64,000 nucleotides of DNA from an uncultured bacterium (GTDB lineage Bacteria > Verrucomicrobiota > Kiritimatiellia > CAIVKH01). Under the pieces are notes generated by a model. The model saw only the letters and a list, made by a program, of their open reading frames with translations, was not told the DNA's origin and ran no database searches. The stretch's first letter is position 1. Every line of letters begins with the position of its first letter. The stretch covers positions 1-64,000 of the forward strand of contig CAIVKH010000002.1 of assembly GCA_903906425.1 (NCBI GenBank), read 5' to 3'. Position numbers and translations under genes: made by a program. Below are positions 34,961 through 46,100 of this stretch, piece by piece.

Positions 34961-36205
34961 ATGACTTCCAGAGAACGAGTTCTTGCCGCCATTGACCACC
35001 GCCAGCCCGACCGCGTCCCGGTGGACCTCGGCTCGACGCCCAGCTCCGGCATCTCGGCCATCGCCTACACGACATTGAAAAACAAAACCGGCCGCGGCCG
35101 CCTGCCCACGCTCGTCTATGACGTCGTCCAGCAGCTCGCGCAGCCCGACGAACAGTTTCTCGATCTGTTCCGCATCGACGTGCTCGACATCGGCCGCGCC
35201 TTCAACGACCGGCCCGCCGACTGGCACGACACCGCGCTGGCCGACGGCAGCCCCGCCAAATATCCCGCCTGGTTCCATCCGCGCCGCAACGACGACGGCT
35301 CGTTCACCGCGGTGATGAAAGACGGAACCGAAATCGCGCGGATGCCCGCGGGCGGAACGTTCTTCGACCAGACCTTCTTCCCGTACCTCGACGGCTATCC
35401 CGCCGATTACAGCGGCCTCGGTGACGCGATGGGCAAGGTCCTCTGGGCCGCGCTCACCTGCAGCCCCTACGACCACATCGCCGAGCCGGATTTCTGGACG
35501 CAGTTGCGCGCCCGCGCCCTCGCCCTGCGCGAACGCAGCGACCGCGCGCTCATGATCGGGGCCGGCTGCAATCTTTTCGAATGGGGAACTTTTCTGCGCC
35601 GCATTGACAATTTTCTGGCCGACCTCATCGAGGACGAAGCCAACGTCGCGCGGCTGCTCGACGCGCTGATGGAGCGCCACCTGGCCTTCCTGGAAAAACT
35701 TTGCGCGGCCGTCGGCGACATCGCCGACATCTGCCGCTTCGGCGACGACCTCGGCATGGACAACGGCCCGTTCATGCGCCCCGAAACCTACCGGACGCTT
35801 TTCAAGCCGCGCCACGCGCAGCTGTGCGCCTTCGTCAAAAAGCACAGCCGGATGCGCCCCTATCTTCACTCCTGCGGCTCCATCTACGAACTCCTCCCCG
35901 ATCTGATCGGCGCCGGCTTCGAAGTGCTCAACCCCGTCCAGACCAGTTGCCGCGACATGGACCCCGTGCGCCTCAAGAGGGAATTCGGCCGCGACATCAC
36001 CTTCTGGGGCGGCGGCTGCGACACGCGCGCGGTGCTCAACCGCGCCACCCCGGCGGACGTGAAAAAGCACGTCACCGAGCGCCTGAAGATTTTCGCGCCC
36101 GGCGGCGGCTTTGTTTTCAACACCGTCCACAACATCCTGCCCGAAGTCCCGCCGGAGAATATCCTGGCGATGTTCGAGGCCCTCCGCGAATTCGACGGCG
36201 CGTGA
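34961..36205 (+). CDS. UroD-like (uroporphyrinogen decarboxylase family) protein
   Basis: A 414-residue member of the uroporphyrinogen decarboxylase/methyltransferase superfamily. The start MTSRERVLAAIDHRQPDRVPVDLG is typical of its MtaA/CmuA-like and sugar-metabolism branches rather than heme-pathway HemE. SFVKKHSRMRPYLHSCGSIYELLPDLI and GGGCDTRAVLNRATPADV match the C-terminal half, and HxCG could bind zinc. In polysaccharide-degrading bacteria such genes are common and mostly uncharacterised. GGGGAAAG precedes the ATG. Confidence 0.85.
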   Translation: MTSRERVLAAIDHRQPDRVPVDLGSTPSSGISAIAYTTLKNKTGRGRLPTLVYDVVQQLAQPDEQFLDLFRIDVLDIGRAFNDRPADWHDTALADGSPAKYPAWFHPRRNDDGSFTAVMKDGTEIARMPAGGTFFDQTFFPYLDGYPADYSGLGDAMGKVLWAALTCSPYDHIAEPDFWTQLRARALALRERSDRALMIGAGCNLFEWGTFLRRIDNFLADLIEDEANVARLLDALMERHLAFLEKLCAAVGDIADICRFGDDLGMDNGPFMRPETYRTLFKPRHAQLCAFVKKHSRMRPYLHSCGSIYELLPDLIGAGFEVLNPVQTSCRDMDPVRLKREFGRDITFWGGGCDTRAVLNRATPADVKKHVTERLKIFAPGGGFVFNTVHNILPEVPPENILAMFEALREFDGA

Positions 36206-36208
36206 AAC

Positions 36209-36470
36209 CGGGCGGACTGGGTTGCGGCAAAGTCCGACTGCGTCGCGATAAAGTCTGACGGGATTCCAACCAAGTCCGACCGGATCAGGAAAAAGTCCGA
36301 CAAGATTCCGTCGTCGCGGACTGCGCCGGGACAAAGTCCGACTTTGCCGCGAAGAAGTCTGACGGGAATGTGAAATTGTCGGACTGGGCCGGAAGGAAGT
36401 CCGACCGGATCGAAATAGTGTCGGACTGCGGCGCGACCCCGTCGGACCGTATTGTGGCCAAGTCCTCCGA
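36209..36470. repeat. 21-bp tandem array, about 13 degenerate units
   Basis: Units of the form AAGTCCGAC plus 12 variable bases start at 36209 (degenerate), 36229, 36251, 36272, 36293, about 36314, 36334, 36355, 36376, 36397, 36418, 36439 and 36460. Spacing is 21 bp in nearly every step. The conserved part is GTC(C/G/T)GAC; the rest drifts. The array fills the space between convergent gene ends; 36471-36576 shows nothing else. Because 21 bp is seven codons, minus-strand frames read a QSDF-type heptapeptide, but no start or family supports a gene. Confidence 0.88.
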
Positions 36471-36576
36471 ATTTCGCGCAAATACGTCATTTTTAGGGCA
36501 AATGGACCCCAAAATGACAATTGGACCGGACTCGTGAGCGTCCCATTGAGCGCGCGCCAGCGCCAAGGAGTAAAAC

Positions 36577-36624
36577 TTCCAATGATTGGAAATTCAGGGT
36601 CCCGCAGTTTTCCAATGATTGGAA
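36577..36624. repeat. TTCCAATSATTGGAA pair
   Basis: Perfect copies at 36577-36591 and 36610-36624, spacer 18 bp, just beyond the pseudopilin stop. Confidence 0.92.
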
Positions 36625-36640
36625 AAAGAGGGGGCGCGCG

Positions 36641-37483
36641 CTACGGATAGAGCGTGTTGGCCTTTGCCACGGACCACTCGCGCTTGACGAAGTAGGGCGT
36701 CATCCAGTCTTTCGATTCGCGGGGGTGGGCTTTCTGCACGTGGCCGTCGGCGCACCAGACGTTGCCGTAACCTTCCGTGAGGTCGCCGTTGGGTGGCAGA
36801 TGAAAGCTGCCGAGTGCATCGCGGGTAGAGCCACCAGGCCCCTGCGGCAGGTTGTCGAAGGTGGCCGCGCCGAAGCAGAAGTTGTTCATCCAAGATGTCA
36901 AGCCTGCGTACGGATCATTCTTCCAGGGATCCTCTTCGCAAAAGATGCCTTCCTTGGACGGTTTCACGAGCATGTTTCTGTGAATGGAATACCCCTTCGT
37001 CTTATCCAGAAAGCTCGTCTCCCAAGTTCCGCCGTTGGTGCCGCGGATGTATTCGCACTCGTCGTAGCTGGCGTAGGGCACCAGCGTCGGCAGGCCGGGG
37101 TTGTTCAGGCAAACCTTGGCGAAGGTCGGGCAGAGGAAAACGGAGGTGCGCGAATCGCCGACATAGTGGATCATCGTTCCGCGATCAACGGCATCCGGAC
37201 GGCCCCACTCGATCCAGTAGCCTCCGACAGTGTAGCCGCCGCCTTCCGAATCAATCCAGTCCCAGCAGCCGGGCCAGTCGCCCGTCTTCTCGTCGGACGC
37301 ATACAGAAGGGCCGCGCTGCCGAGCTGGCGGAGATTGCTGACGCACTTGATGAATTCGGCGCGCTGCCGGCCCGCGTTGAGTGCGGGCATCAGAAAGGAA
37401 AGCAACAGGAGGATGACCGCGACGACCGCGAGCAGCTCGATGAGCGTGAAGGCCTGAAGCCTATGGGGGCGGTGGTTGAGCAT
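36641..37483 (-). CDS. Pseudopilin with DUF1559-like soluble domain
   Basis: A 280-residue protein whose N-terminus MLNHRPHRLQ leads to the prepilin cleavage site and helix AFTLIELLAVVAVILLLLSF. The soluble part carries paired aromatic/Asp turns, YASDEKTGDWPGCWDWIDSEGGG and GNVWCADGHVQKAHP; the last resembles the H-X-DG-H tail of PVC pseudopilins. Several Cys may form disulfides outside the inner membrane. Its start overlaps the 3' end of the upstream zinc-ribbon gene by 23 bp, so the two form an operon. Confidence 0.87.
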   Translation of the reverse strand: MLNHRPHRLQAFTLIELLAVVAVILLLLSFLMPALNAGRQRAEFIKCVSNLRQLGSAALLYASDEKTGDWPGCWDWIDSEGGGYTVGGYWIEWGRPDAVDRGTMIHYVGDSRTSVFLCPTFAKVCLNNPGLPTLVPYASYDECEYIRGTNGGTWETSFLDKTKGYSIHRNMLVKPSKEGIFCEEDPWKNDPYAGLTSWMNNFCFGAATFDNLPQGPGGSTRDALGSFHLPPNGDLTEGYGNVWCADGHVQKAHPRESKDWMTPYFVKREWSVAKANTLYP

Positions 37484-37760
37484 CAGTCACTCCAGGATAA
37501 CAAAGGGCCGCGATCTTGCCGCACTTGGAACAGGGGAAGCGGCGCACCTGCATCGGAACCTCGACGATCTGTCCCTTGCGGACGAAGCGCTGCAGCTGCT
37601 CCGTTGTGTAGACGCTGGCCGCGCCGCACTCCGTGCATTTGAGATGATATTCGATCTTCGCGAGGCTGCGCGTGTCATATTCGGGATGACTCGCCACGCG
37701 CCACACGAAAATCACCAGCGCGACGACGGCCACGAGAATCCCAATGAGCTGTTTGTTCAT
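37461..37760 (-). CDS. Single-pass membrane zinc-ribbon protein
   Basis: A 99-residue protein with an N-terminal transmembrane helix (LIGILVAVVALVIFVW) and a zinc-ribbon domain with two Cys pairs, LKCTECGAAS and FPCSKCGKIA. The C-terminal PPPP tail overlaps the start of the pseudopilin gene. A GTG one codon earlier is an alternative start. The coupling suggests a role with the pseudopilin, perhaps in its assembly, but that is inference from position alone. Confidence 0.78.
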   Translation of the reverse strand: MNKQLIGILVAVVALVIFVWRVASHPEYDTRSLAKIEYHLKCTECGAASVYTTEQLQRFVRKGQIVEVPMQVRRFPCSKCGKIAALCYPGVTDAQPPPP

Positions 37761-37834
37761 CACTTCAAACAGTACCCAGCCGGCCCCGCCAATTCAAGCC
37801 GCGCGCGGCGCCGCCAGATCCCGCGTGACAAAAC

Positions 37835-37882
37835 TTCCGATCATTGGAAAGTTGCGGTGGCGAAATTTTCCAATGATTGGAA
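37835..37882. repeat. TTCCAATSATTGGAA pair
   Basis: Copies at 37835-37849 (variant TTCCGATCATTGGAA) and 37868-37882, spacer 18 bp. The second copy ends 6 bp before the peptidase ATG and its GGAAG is the best ribosome-site match. Confidence 0.92.
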
Positions 37883-37888
37883 GTCAAA

Positions 37889-39985
37889 ATGCAAAATCCG
37901 TTTCTCGATCTGTCGTTCGAAATCAAGTGGAGCCAGCTGACGCCGGACCGCGTCGAGCCGGACATTACGCTGGCGCTGAAGCGCGCGCGCGAAAACCTGG
38001 ACCGGCTCTGCGATCTGCGTGGCGATGCGCTGACGTTTGAAAACGTCCTGCTCGGCTTCGAGTCGGCCACGCGCGAGCTGGGGCTGGCGTGGGGCTGCGT
38101 CCAGCATCTCGACGCGGTGAATAACTCGCCGGAGCTGCGCAAGGCGCACAACGCGATGCTGCCGCAGGTCTCCGCCTTCTTCACGACGCTCTACCTCGAG
38201 CCGAAGTTGTGGGCGGTGATCAAGGCCTACGGCGAAACGGCGGAGGCGAAGGCGCTGGCCGGCGTCCGCCGCCGCTTCCTCGACGAAACCGTCGCCGACT
38301 TCCACGAGAGCGGCGCCGATCTGCCGGACGACAAGAAGAAACGCCTCGAGGCGCTCAACGCCGAGCTCGCGCAGACCACGCAAAAGTTCGCCGAGAATGT
38401 CCTCGATGCGACCAACGCCTGGGAAAAAATCATCACCGACGAAACGCTCCTGGCCGGCCTGCCGGACTCCGCCCGCCGGCTCGCGCGCGAACAGGCGCGT
38501 AAGAAGAAAATCGGCAGCGACGAGAAGCCCGCGTGGCGTTTCACGCTGCACGCGCCGTCGCTGCTCCCGGTTTTGCAGTTCGCCGAAAACGAGGAATTGC
38601 GCCGCGAATTCTGGCAGGCCAGCGTGGACGTTGCGCGCAAGGCGCCGCACGAAAACCGCGAGCTGGTCTGGAAAATCCTGGAGCTGCGAAACGAAAAGGC
38701 GCGGCTGCTCGGCTTCAAGGATTTCGCCGACCTGACGACGAACCGCCGCATGGCCAAGTCCGGCGGCGCGGCGCTGAAGTTCGTCGAGGACCTGCACGAC
38801 CGTACGCGCGATTTCTTCCTGCGCGAAGTCGCCGAGCTGGAATACTACAGGGCGAAAACACCGGGAGGGGCGGCGTCCCGCCGCCCGATTTCAAACGGCG
38901 ACGGGACGTCGCCGCTCCCAGCCAGACTCAACCCGTGGGAGCTCGCGTTCTGGGCCGAAAAGCAGCGGAAGGAACTTTACGATTTCGATTCCGAATTGCT
39001 GCGGCCCTACCTGCCGATGACCGGCGTGATCCGCGGGATGTTCCAGATTGCCGAAAAACTTTTCGGCATCGAGATCCGCGAACGCACCGGCGTCGAGCTC
39101 TGGCATCCGGAGATGAAATTCTACGAAATCTTCGACGGCGCGCGAAAGCTCGGCGCGTTTTATTGCGACTGGCACCCGCGCGAATCGAAGCGCAGCGGCG
39201 CGTGGATGAATTTCTTCCACACCGGCGGACCGCGGCCCGACGGCTCGTGGAAGCCGCACCTCGGCCTGATGTGCGGCAATCTCACGCCGCCCGCCGGTGG
39301 AAAACCGTCGCTGCTGACGCATGACGAGGCGACGACCGTCTTCCACGAGTTCGGCCACCTGCTTCACCACCTGCTCAGCGAGGTCGAGATCGAATCGCTG
39401 GCCGGCGCGCGCGTCGCGTGGGACTTCGTCGAGCTGCCGTCGCAGATCATGGAGAACTGGTGCTGGCAGAAGGAATCGCTCGATCTTTTCGCGCGGCACT
39501 ACGAGACCGGCGCGCCGATTCCCGCCGACCTGCTCGAAAAAATGCTCCTCGCCCGCAACTATCGCGCCGCCTCGGCGATGATGGGCCAACTCTGCTACGG
39601 CAAGTGCGACCTCGATCTGCACATCAAGCTCGACGAAGTTCGCGGCATGGACCTCGACGAGCACTGGCGCAGGCGGCTGGCCGATTATCTCACGCCGCTG
39701 GCCACGCCCGCGCCGGCGCGCACGCCCAGCTTCACGCACATCTTCGGCGACCCGACCGGCTACGCGGGCGGCTACTATTCCTACAAGTGGGCCGAGGTGC
39801 TCGAAGCCGACGCGTTCACTCGCTTCCTGCGCGAGGGCGTTTTGAACCCGGCGACCGGCCGCGAATTCCGGAAGAAAATTCTTTCGCGCGGAAATTCCGA
39901 ACTTCCGGGAAAACTCTTCCGCGATTTCATGGGCCGCGAGCCGGACCTCAACGCGCTGCTCGAACGCGAAGGCCTGAAATCCTGA
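37889..39985 (+). CDS. M3-family oligopeptidase (PrlC/OpdA type)
   Basis: Cytoplasmic zinc metallopeptidase degrading short peptides, including cleaved signal peptides. The zinc site HEFGH is in TTVFHEFGHLLHHLLSE near residue 490 with the downstream Glu in SQIMENWCW, and the C-terminal YAGGYYSYKWAEVLEADAFTRF is diagnostic. Length 698 matches OpdA. About 19 codons around residue 330 (PGGAASRRPISNGDG...) derive from a REP-like repeat (38863-38921). The start is the ATG at 37889; its ribosome site GGAAG belongs to the adjacent palindrome. Confidence 0.93.
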   Translation: MQNPFLDLSFEIKWSQLTPDRVEPDITLALKRARENLDRLCDLRGDALTFENVLLGFESATRELGLAWGCVQHLDAVNNSPELRKAHNAMLPQVSAFFTTLYLEPKLWAVIKAYGETAEAKALAGVRRRFLDETVADFHESGADLPDDKKKRLEALNAELAQTTQKFAENVLDATNAWEKIITDETLLAGLPDSARRLAREQARKKKIGSDEKPAWRFTLHAPSLLPVLQFAENEELRREFWQASVDVARKAPHENRELVWKILELRNEKARLLGFKDFADLTTNRRMAKSGGAALKFVEDLHDRTRDFFLREVAELEYYRAKTPGGAASRRPISNGDGTSPLPARLNPWELAFWAEKQRKELYDFDSELLRPYLPMTGVIRGMFQIAEKLFGIEIRERTGVELWHPEMKFYEIFDGARKLGAFYCDWHPRESKRSGAWMNFFHTGGPRPDGSWKPHLGLMCGNLTPPAGGKPSLLTHDEATTVFHEFGHLLHHLLSEVEIESLAGARVAWDFVELPSQIMENWCWQKESLDLFARHYETGAPIPADLLEKMLLARNYRAASAMMGQLCYGKCDLDLHIKLDEVRGMDLDEHWRRRLADYLTPLATPAPARTPSFTHIFGDPTGYAGGYYSYKWAEVLEADAFTRFLREGVLNPATGREFRKKILSRGNSELPGKLFRDFMGREPDLNALLEREGLKS
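38863..38921. repeat. REP-like double hairpin inside M3 peptidase gene
   Basis: GGGAGGGGCGGC and GCCGCTCCC form the outer arms; inside are hairpins GGGCGG/CCGCCC and GGCGACG/CGTCGCC. The frame stays open, adding a Gly/Ser/Pro-rich loop (TPGGAASRRPISNGDG) before RLNPWELAFW. Confidence 0.78.
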
Positions 39986-40025
39986 CGCGCCGCGCGACGC
40001 GGGCGAATTTTCCACGATGCGAAGT

Positions 40026-40072
40026 TTCCAATGATTGGAAACTGGCGCAGCCGCAATTTCCAATCATTGGAA
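40026..40072. repeat. TTCCAATSATTGGAA pair
   Basis: Perfect copies at 40026-40040 and 40058-40072, spacer 17 bp, between convergent genes. Confidence 0.92.
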
Positions 40073-40114
40073 GAACCCGGAGCCGGCGGCGGGTTCGCTT
40101 TGCAGTGAAAAGCG

Positions 40115-43100
40115 CTACGGACTCCAGAGGACGCGATAGAACCGGAGGGCGTTGGTCGCGGCGGGATCGGGCAGCGTGACCGGGCCACTGTTCGTCGCGG
40201 CCTGGTTGGTGAGCAGCCGCCAGAGCGATGCGGCCAGGTCGTCGGAGAATTCGACCCGGTAGTTTGCGCCGGACTGGGCGTTCCAGATGATCTGCGCCTC
40301 GCCGCCGATGGTGGTGTCGAAGAGGTTCGTCACCGGCCCGACGGCGAAGATCGCCGCGCCTGTCGCACTCAGCGGCGGCACGCCGTTGTCGGCGATGACG
40401 ACGCGCACGGTGACGACGCTGTCCGCGTCGGCATAGGACGGCTGCCAGGTGACAAGGCCGCTGGCGGGTTCCACGCCGGCCCCGGCGGGCGCGCCGGCGT
40501 CGAGCGAAAACACCAGCGTGTTCGCCGGAATGTCCGGATCGCCCGCGGGCAGCAGCACGCTGCTGATGCTGCCCGGATATGTTGCCAGCACCGGCGCGAC
40601 GCCGGGCTGCGGCGCGCGATTGACCTCGCCGACAATCAACGTGACCAGCTGTGTCGCCGTGCGGGGCGGCCAGCCGTTGTCGGTTGCGGTGATGATGAAG
40701 ATATTCGTGCCGGGTCCGTCGGCCTCGGCGGGCGACCACGCAAAAGTTCCGCTGTTGGTGTCGAGCGCCGCGCCGGGCGGCGCGCCGCTCATCGCATAGA
40801 CAATTCGCTGCGGCGGCGCGTCGGTGTCGGCGGCGGAATCAACGATGACAAAGTCTGTCATTTCATCGGCGTGCCAGGGCGGCGAATTCGTGAAGACCGG
40901 CGGCGCGTTGTTCGTCGAAACGATATTGTTGGTGCGCGGCGTGGGGACCGCCATCGTGTAAATGTGCGGATCGCCGTCGGTCCACCGGCCCTGCGAGACG
41001 TCCGTCTGCTGCGCTCCGAAGGTCACGGTGTCCACTGCAATTTTGGACGGCGAATAGAGCCCGATTTCTTCGCCGCCTTTCGCGAGGTTGAAGGGAACGT
41101 GCAAGTCTCCGCCGTTCTGGTTGGTGGTGCCATCGGCCCAGACAAGCAGGAAACCATACGCGGCGAGGATGGTGTTCGTCGGGATCATGAATTGATCCGG
41201 GGCGGCAAAGTTGTCGGTGAGATAGAAGCCGCCAAGATCAACGTTGGTCGGTCCGAAATTGTAGAGTTCGAACCAGTCGTCCTTCTTTCCGTTGACCGGG
41301 TTGGTGATCGTGCTCTTGTTGTCGGCCATCCATTCGTTGATGGCAACGGTTGCAGGCAGCGCCGCGCCGTTGTTCGTTGCGGCGGGCGTCGCGACATACA
41401 TCAGGCGGCGGTAGAACGGCTGGCCGTCGGGAATGTCGCCGTAGCTCCAGTTGTCGGGCAGATTTGTGTAGTTCAGATAATCCACGATCTGCGGGGTGCC
41501 GGTGATCATGCGTGAGAGCGCGACGCGGCCCGCCCCGGGCGGGATTCGGAAATTTGAGTGCAACGCGTTGGTCGTTGTCTGGTTCGTCTGTCCATCGCAC
41601 CACACAATGCGGAAGGAATTCGAGGACATTGTCGCGTTGGTCGGGAATGCCCACTGCGTGAGATTCGTGTAGTTGTCACTCAGATACAATCCGGCAAGGC
41701 TGACCGTTCCCGTTCCGGTATTGAACAACTCAACCCACGGCTCATGTTCCCCCGCGTTGTCAACGGAAACGGAAATATTACTGGCCTGAACTTCGTTGAG
41801 CCACAGCGACGGATAGACGGGCAGCGAGGTGCGACTTGCATTCGTCGTACCGGGGGTTTGATAGCCGCCGACATAGACTGTATTCGATGAAGCGGGCATG
41901 TTTGGATTCGCCGTTGCGACTGTGCCGTTGCCCGAAAGCCGGACGGTGATCGGCCCGCCGTTGGTGTTTTGCAGATACCAGAAGCTGATGACCGTCGAGC
42001 CGCTCCACGACGACGCGAGCGTTTCCAGGATCGCGTTGCCGCTGCCCGTGCCGCCGGCCGTGGCGACGACATGCAAGCTGGCGCCACCGGCGTGCCTGAA
42101 GTTCGTGCTGATGGCCGATCCAGTGAAGTTACCGCCGGCGAAACTCCATGGACCCGACAGCGCGGATTCGAAATCGCCGTTCGTGACATAGCTTGTTCCG
42201 CTGTCAATCGAGCCGGTGACGCAGCGCATGTCGTCAACGTAGATGTCGCCGGCCGTCTGCAAATAGATGTAGAGGGTCGTGCTGCTGAACGTGCCGGTGG
42301 CGGCGAAATAGACCCATTGCGGCTGCGGCTGCGATTGCACCGGCGAGTTCGTGCGGCCCGCGTCCCAGTTGGAAACACGGCTGATGTCGTTGGTCGCGTC
42401 AATCAGTTGCAGCGACGCGCCGTTGGTGATGACGGGCCAGGGCGAAACGGTTTCATAGCGGACGCGGCTGACAATTGTCGTGGCTGATGGCCCCGGAATC
42501 GTCAGCGAAAGCGTCTCGCCATTCGAACTGATGTTTCCGCTGAAGACATTAAATGGCACCGTATTTGTGCCGAATGCGGACGCGTAGGCAATGCGATCTT
42601 TCGCGAGGAGAAGATAGCCATTCGGACCGATGACGCTGCCGGATGGGAAGGTGTAGCCAATGCCGCTCACATCCCATCCGCTCATGTCGAACGCGGTGTT
42701 CGAGCTGGTGTTGAACAATTCAACGAACCCCGAATCGGTGACGAGCGGACTGGCGAGAATTTCGTTGAAGACGACCTCGCCGGCGGGCGGGTCGTTGGTT
42801 GACGTGACGAAGTAATTCATGCTCGCGATGGAATTTGTCAGCGCAGTTCCGTGGCGGTCATAGCCCGCAAAATTAAGCGTATTCGAACCGGACACGAGAG
42901 CGACGGAGGCGCTCCATTTGTTCGACGTCACCCATGTGATCTGCTGCGTCTGGCCATTGATCGTGAGCGTCGAAAGCTCAATTGGCGCATAGCCGGTGAG
43001 AACGAGATAGTTGTTCGCCAGAATTGAATTCGTCGGATTGATAATTGCGAAATTGGTCTGGATTGTCGCGACCTGCGATTCGATATAGGCGCGCCGTTGA

Positions 43101-46100
43101 ATGATGTACCACTTCTGCGTGTTGATGTCGGCGACCTTGTAATTCACGCCGTTGGCCGTCAAAGCGGCGGCGCGCTCATCCATGAGACCATCCAGATAAC
43201 CCGCGCGCCACGGGCCGTCGAGGATATCGCGAAATGCCTGCATGTAGTGACGGAGCACGGGCGCAGATTTTTGCGCCGCCGTTATGCGCTGATCGTTCGA
43301 ACCATAAATCGAAGCGTTTGGCGGCTGGCCACCGGAGAGGCCCATTGTCCAGTCAACGTCCCACGTCAGGATCGTGGCGCGGCCACCGGGAACAAAATAA
43401 AGGAAATTATTTTTCCCGCGATTCCATCCGTACGAATCGTAGTTGCCGACCATGCGCTCGCAGGCGAACTCGCGAAACCACTGTTCGACATCGCAGACGT
43501 TATTCACGAGCGGATAGTTGAACGGATCGGTGCTGTTGTTGATGGTCGGGGCGACGACATTGACCATCTTGTAGAAATTTGTGTAATCGCTTGCCGACTC
43601 CCCGGGGTTGACGCTGCGCAACCGCCACATGAAGCGATACGGCGCCGGATTGATACTCGTTGTCCCGGGAATAATACGTCGCTGCATGTCCGCATCGTTG
43701 TTGCTGAAGCCCGTGGCCGCGTCATTGAACTCGAACCAGTCTTCGATTTTATGCAACTGGCCGGAGGGGCTGCTGAAGAACCATTCATTGAGAAATTCGC
43801 CGTTGGGTTGCTGCGGGTCCTCATAAATAAAAGACCCCGTCACACCGGTGATGGTGCTGCGTTGTGAGCCATTGAAGAAAACATGCATATAACGGCGATA
43901 ATTGGCAGTCAGTCCGAGCTTGCGGAAAACTTGAAAGGACATTTGCTCGGCCATCGAGCTGTGATCATTGCTGTCACCGCCGCTTCCGTTGCCGGGCAGC
44001 GCGAATATAAAACCGCTCTCGCCGAGCACGAGATCGTCCACCGGCATGTTGCAAATGTAATCGCATCGATTTCCGCCGTCGGGGCCCGAGGTCATCTGGC
44101 CCGCGTGATACGGACTTCCAGAGAACATCATGCCTGCGTTCATGACGACGCGATAATTGTTATACACGAACGTTCCGTCCACTGCAGCGTTGTTCAACGC
44201 GGCGCGGTTCGTCCAGCGGTCGTGATTCGCCTTCGTCATCCACATGTGATACGTCGCGAAGCTGCCAGACATCTGCATTTCGCCCCATCGAACCAGACAC
44301 TCATGCGACAAAGCATCGCTTGGAAACATGCGCGGCGGATTCACGGCCTGCGGGAAAAGAACCCGTGGAAAATTGTTGCTCGCGCCGAGGCTATCCACGC
44401 CGCGCACAAAGAATGCGATGACATTCGTGGTGGACTGGCCCGGAATTGTCGCGCTGAACACGCCGTCGCCGGCAATTCCATCTGCGCCCGTTCCATCATC
44501 TGTCATCGTCACGATTGAATACGTCGCGGAAGGATCAATGCGGTAATTCAGCGTGAGGTTCGTGACGCCTTCGGGATCATCCGTCTGCGCCGTGACGACG
44601 ACGGCTTGATTCATCGCGGGGAAGACCGGCGAAAACTTGACGTTGAAAATCGCCGGCCCCGCGTTTGTGACATAACGGCTGTTCGGCAGACCCGGCGAAC
44701 CTAGATTTGAAGGCGGAGGCAAATAAATCGGAACTTCCATGCTGCCCCCGTGAAGGCGAAGGAGCAGTTCTGGCCAGCCGCGCACCCATTTTGCTTTGCA
44801 GCGAAATGTCACGGCACCGTTTGTCATCGGTGTGAAACTTGGCGAGCGAATCCGGTTTGCACCCACGTCGCCGCGTGTCGAACCGCGAACATGCAGGCAT
44901 TGCGCACCCGTGTAGCCGCCGGCTTCAACGGTTGACTGGTCGAACGCGCCCTGCGGTGTCCAGCCGGTAATGCCGGACTCGAAGCTTCCATTTACGACAA
45001 GATTCGTGATGCTGTTGGTCGTCACCACCTCCACGTCATCCACGAGACATTCGCCCATGCCGAGCAGATAGACATGCAAATTGTCGTTGATGGGCGAGCC
45101 GACTGTTTCACCGAGATTCTGTGTGCAATTTACGATGACCCACTGCGAGGTCTTGTTGCTTTCATCGCTGTCGGCCCAGTTGTCCGGCAGACGCGTATTG
45201 GCGTCGGGATCAATCAACTCCAGACTGCTTCCGCCGGCATCCGACCAGTCGCCCCATCGGCCGCCTTTTTCGTAGGTCACCTCGGTAACGGGAATATAAA
45301 ATGTGTACGGCCCGACGACCGTTCCGTTTGTCACGATGCTGGTGTGCGGCAAACCGAAAGCGATGCGGTCGCCGCTGTGACCCAATTTCCCTTGCCAGTC
45401 ACCGATGCAATTTGCTGTGCCCAGATTGGCATAATTCGACCGCAGATGTGCCGCGTTCGCCGCAATGACAAGATATCCATGAGATGGAATAGTCGTGTTG
45501 GTCGGGATCGTGAATGTAATTCCACTGGTGAAAGACCACCCGCTGAGATCAATGTTGCTGGAGGCGCGATTGTACAATTCGACGTACTGATCATTATCGT
45601 CGCCCGAAATCGGCGCATACATCAGTTCATTGATGACAACAGATTCCTGCCGGATCGCGCCGTTATTCGTTCCCGGCGTGAGCGCCGCAAGACGGTAGAA
45701 ATCCGGTCCGCCGTCCGGTATGCGTCCGCTCGAAACGGGATTTTCCTGACCCTCGAAATTGACTGCGTCAATCACGCGCGTCTGATTGGAATTCACGAGG
45801 AAAATCTGGTCGCCATCCTTGTTGAGCCGGAAACCGAGCTGAGTATCAATATAACAAACGAATCCGCGCGCCGGAATGATCGTGCCGTCGGGAATCCTGA
45901 ATTTATTGGTCAAGGCATTGTTCGACAGCCACGCACCCGACAAATCCTTCGGCGAGTTGCTGTGATTGTACAACTCGATGTAGTCGTTCAGCGGCGGGTC
46001 CGTGTGAGCGAGATATTCGTTGATGACAACACCGTCCAGCGGATCAGTCGTCACGGGATTCCATGCGCCGGGCGAACCGCCGATCGTGTCGCTCGCTGCC

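Noticed and set aside
36303-36566. Protein made of QSDF heptapeptides on the minus strand
   Set aside because: It arises because 21 bp equals seven codons; no ribosome site, and the frame stops inside the array.
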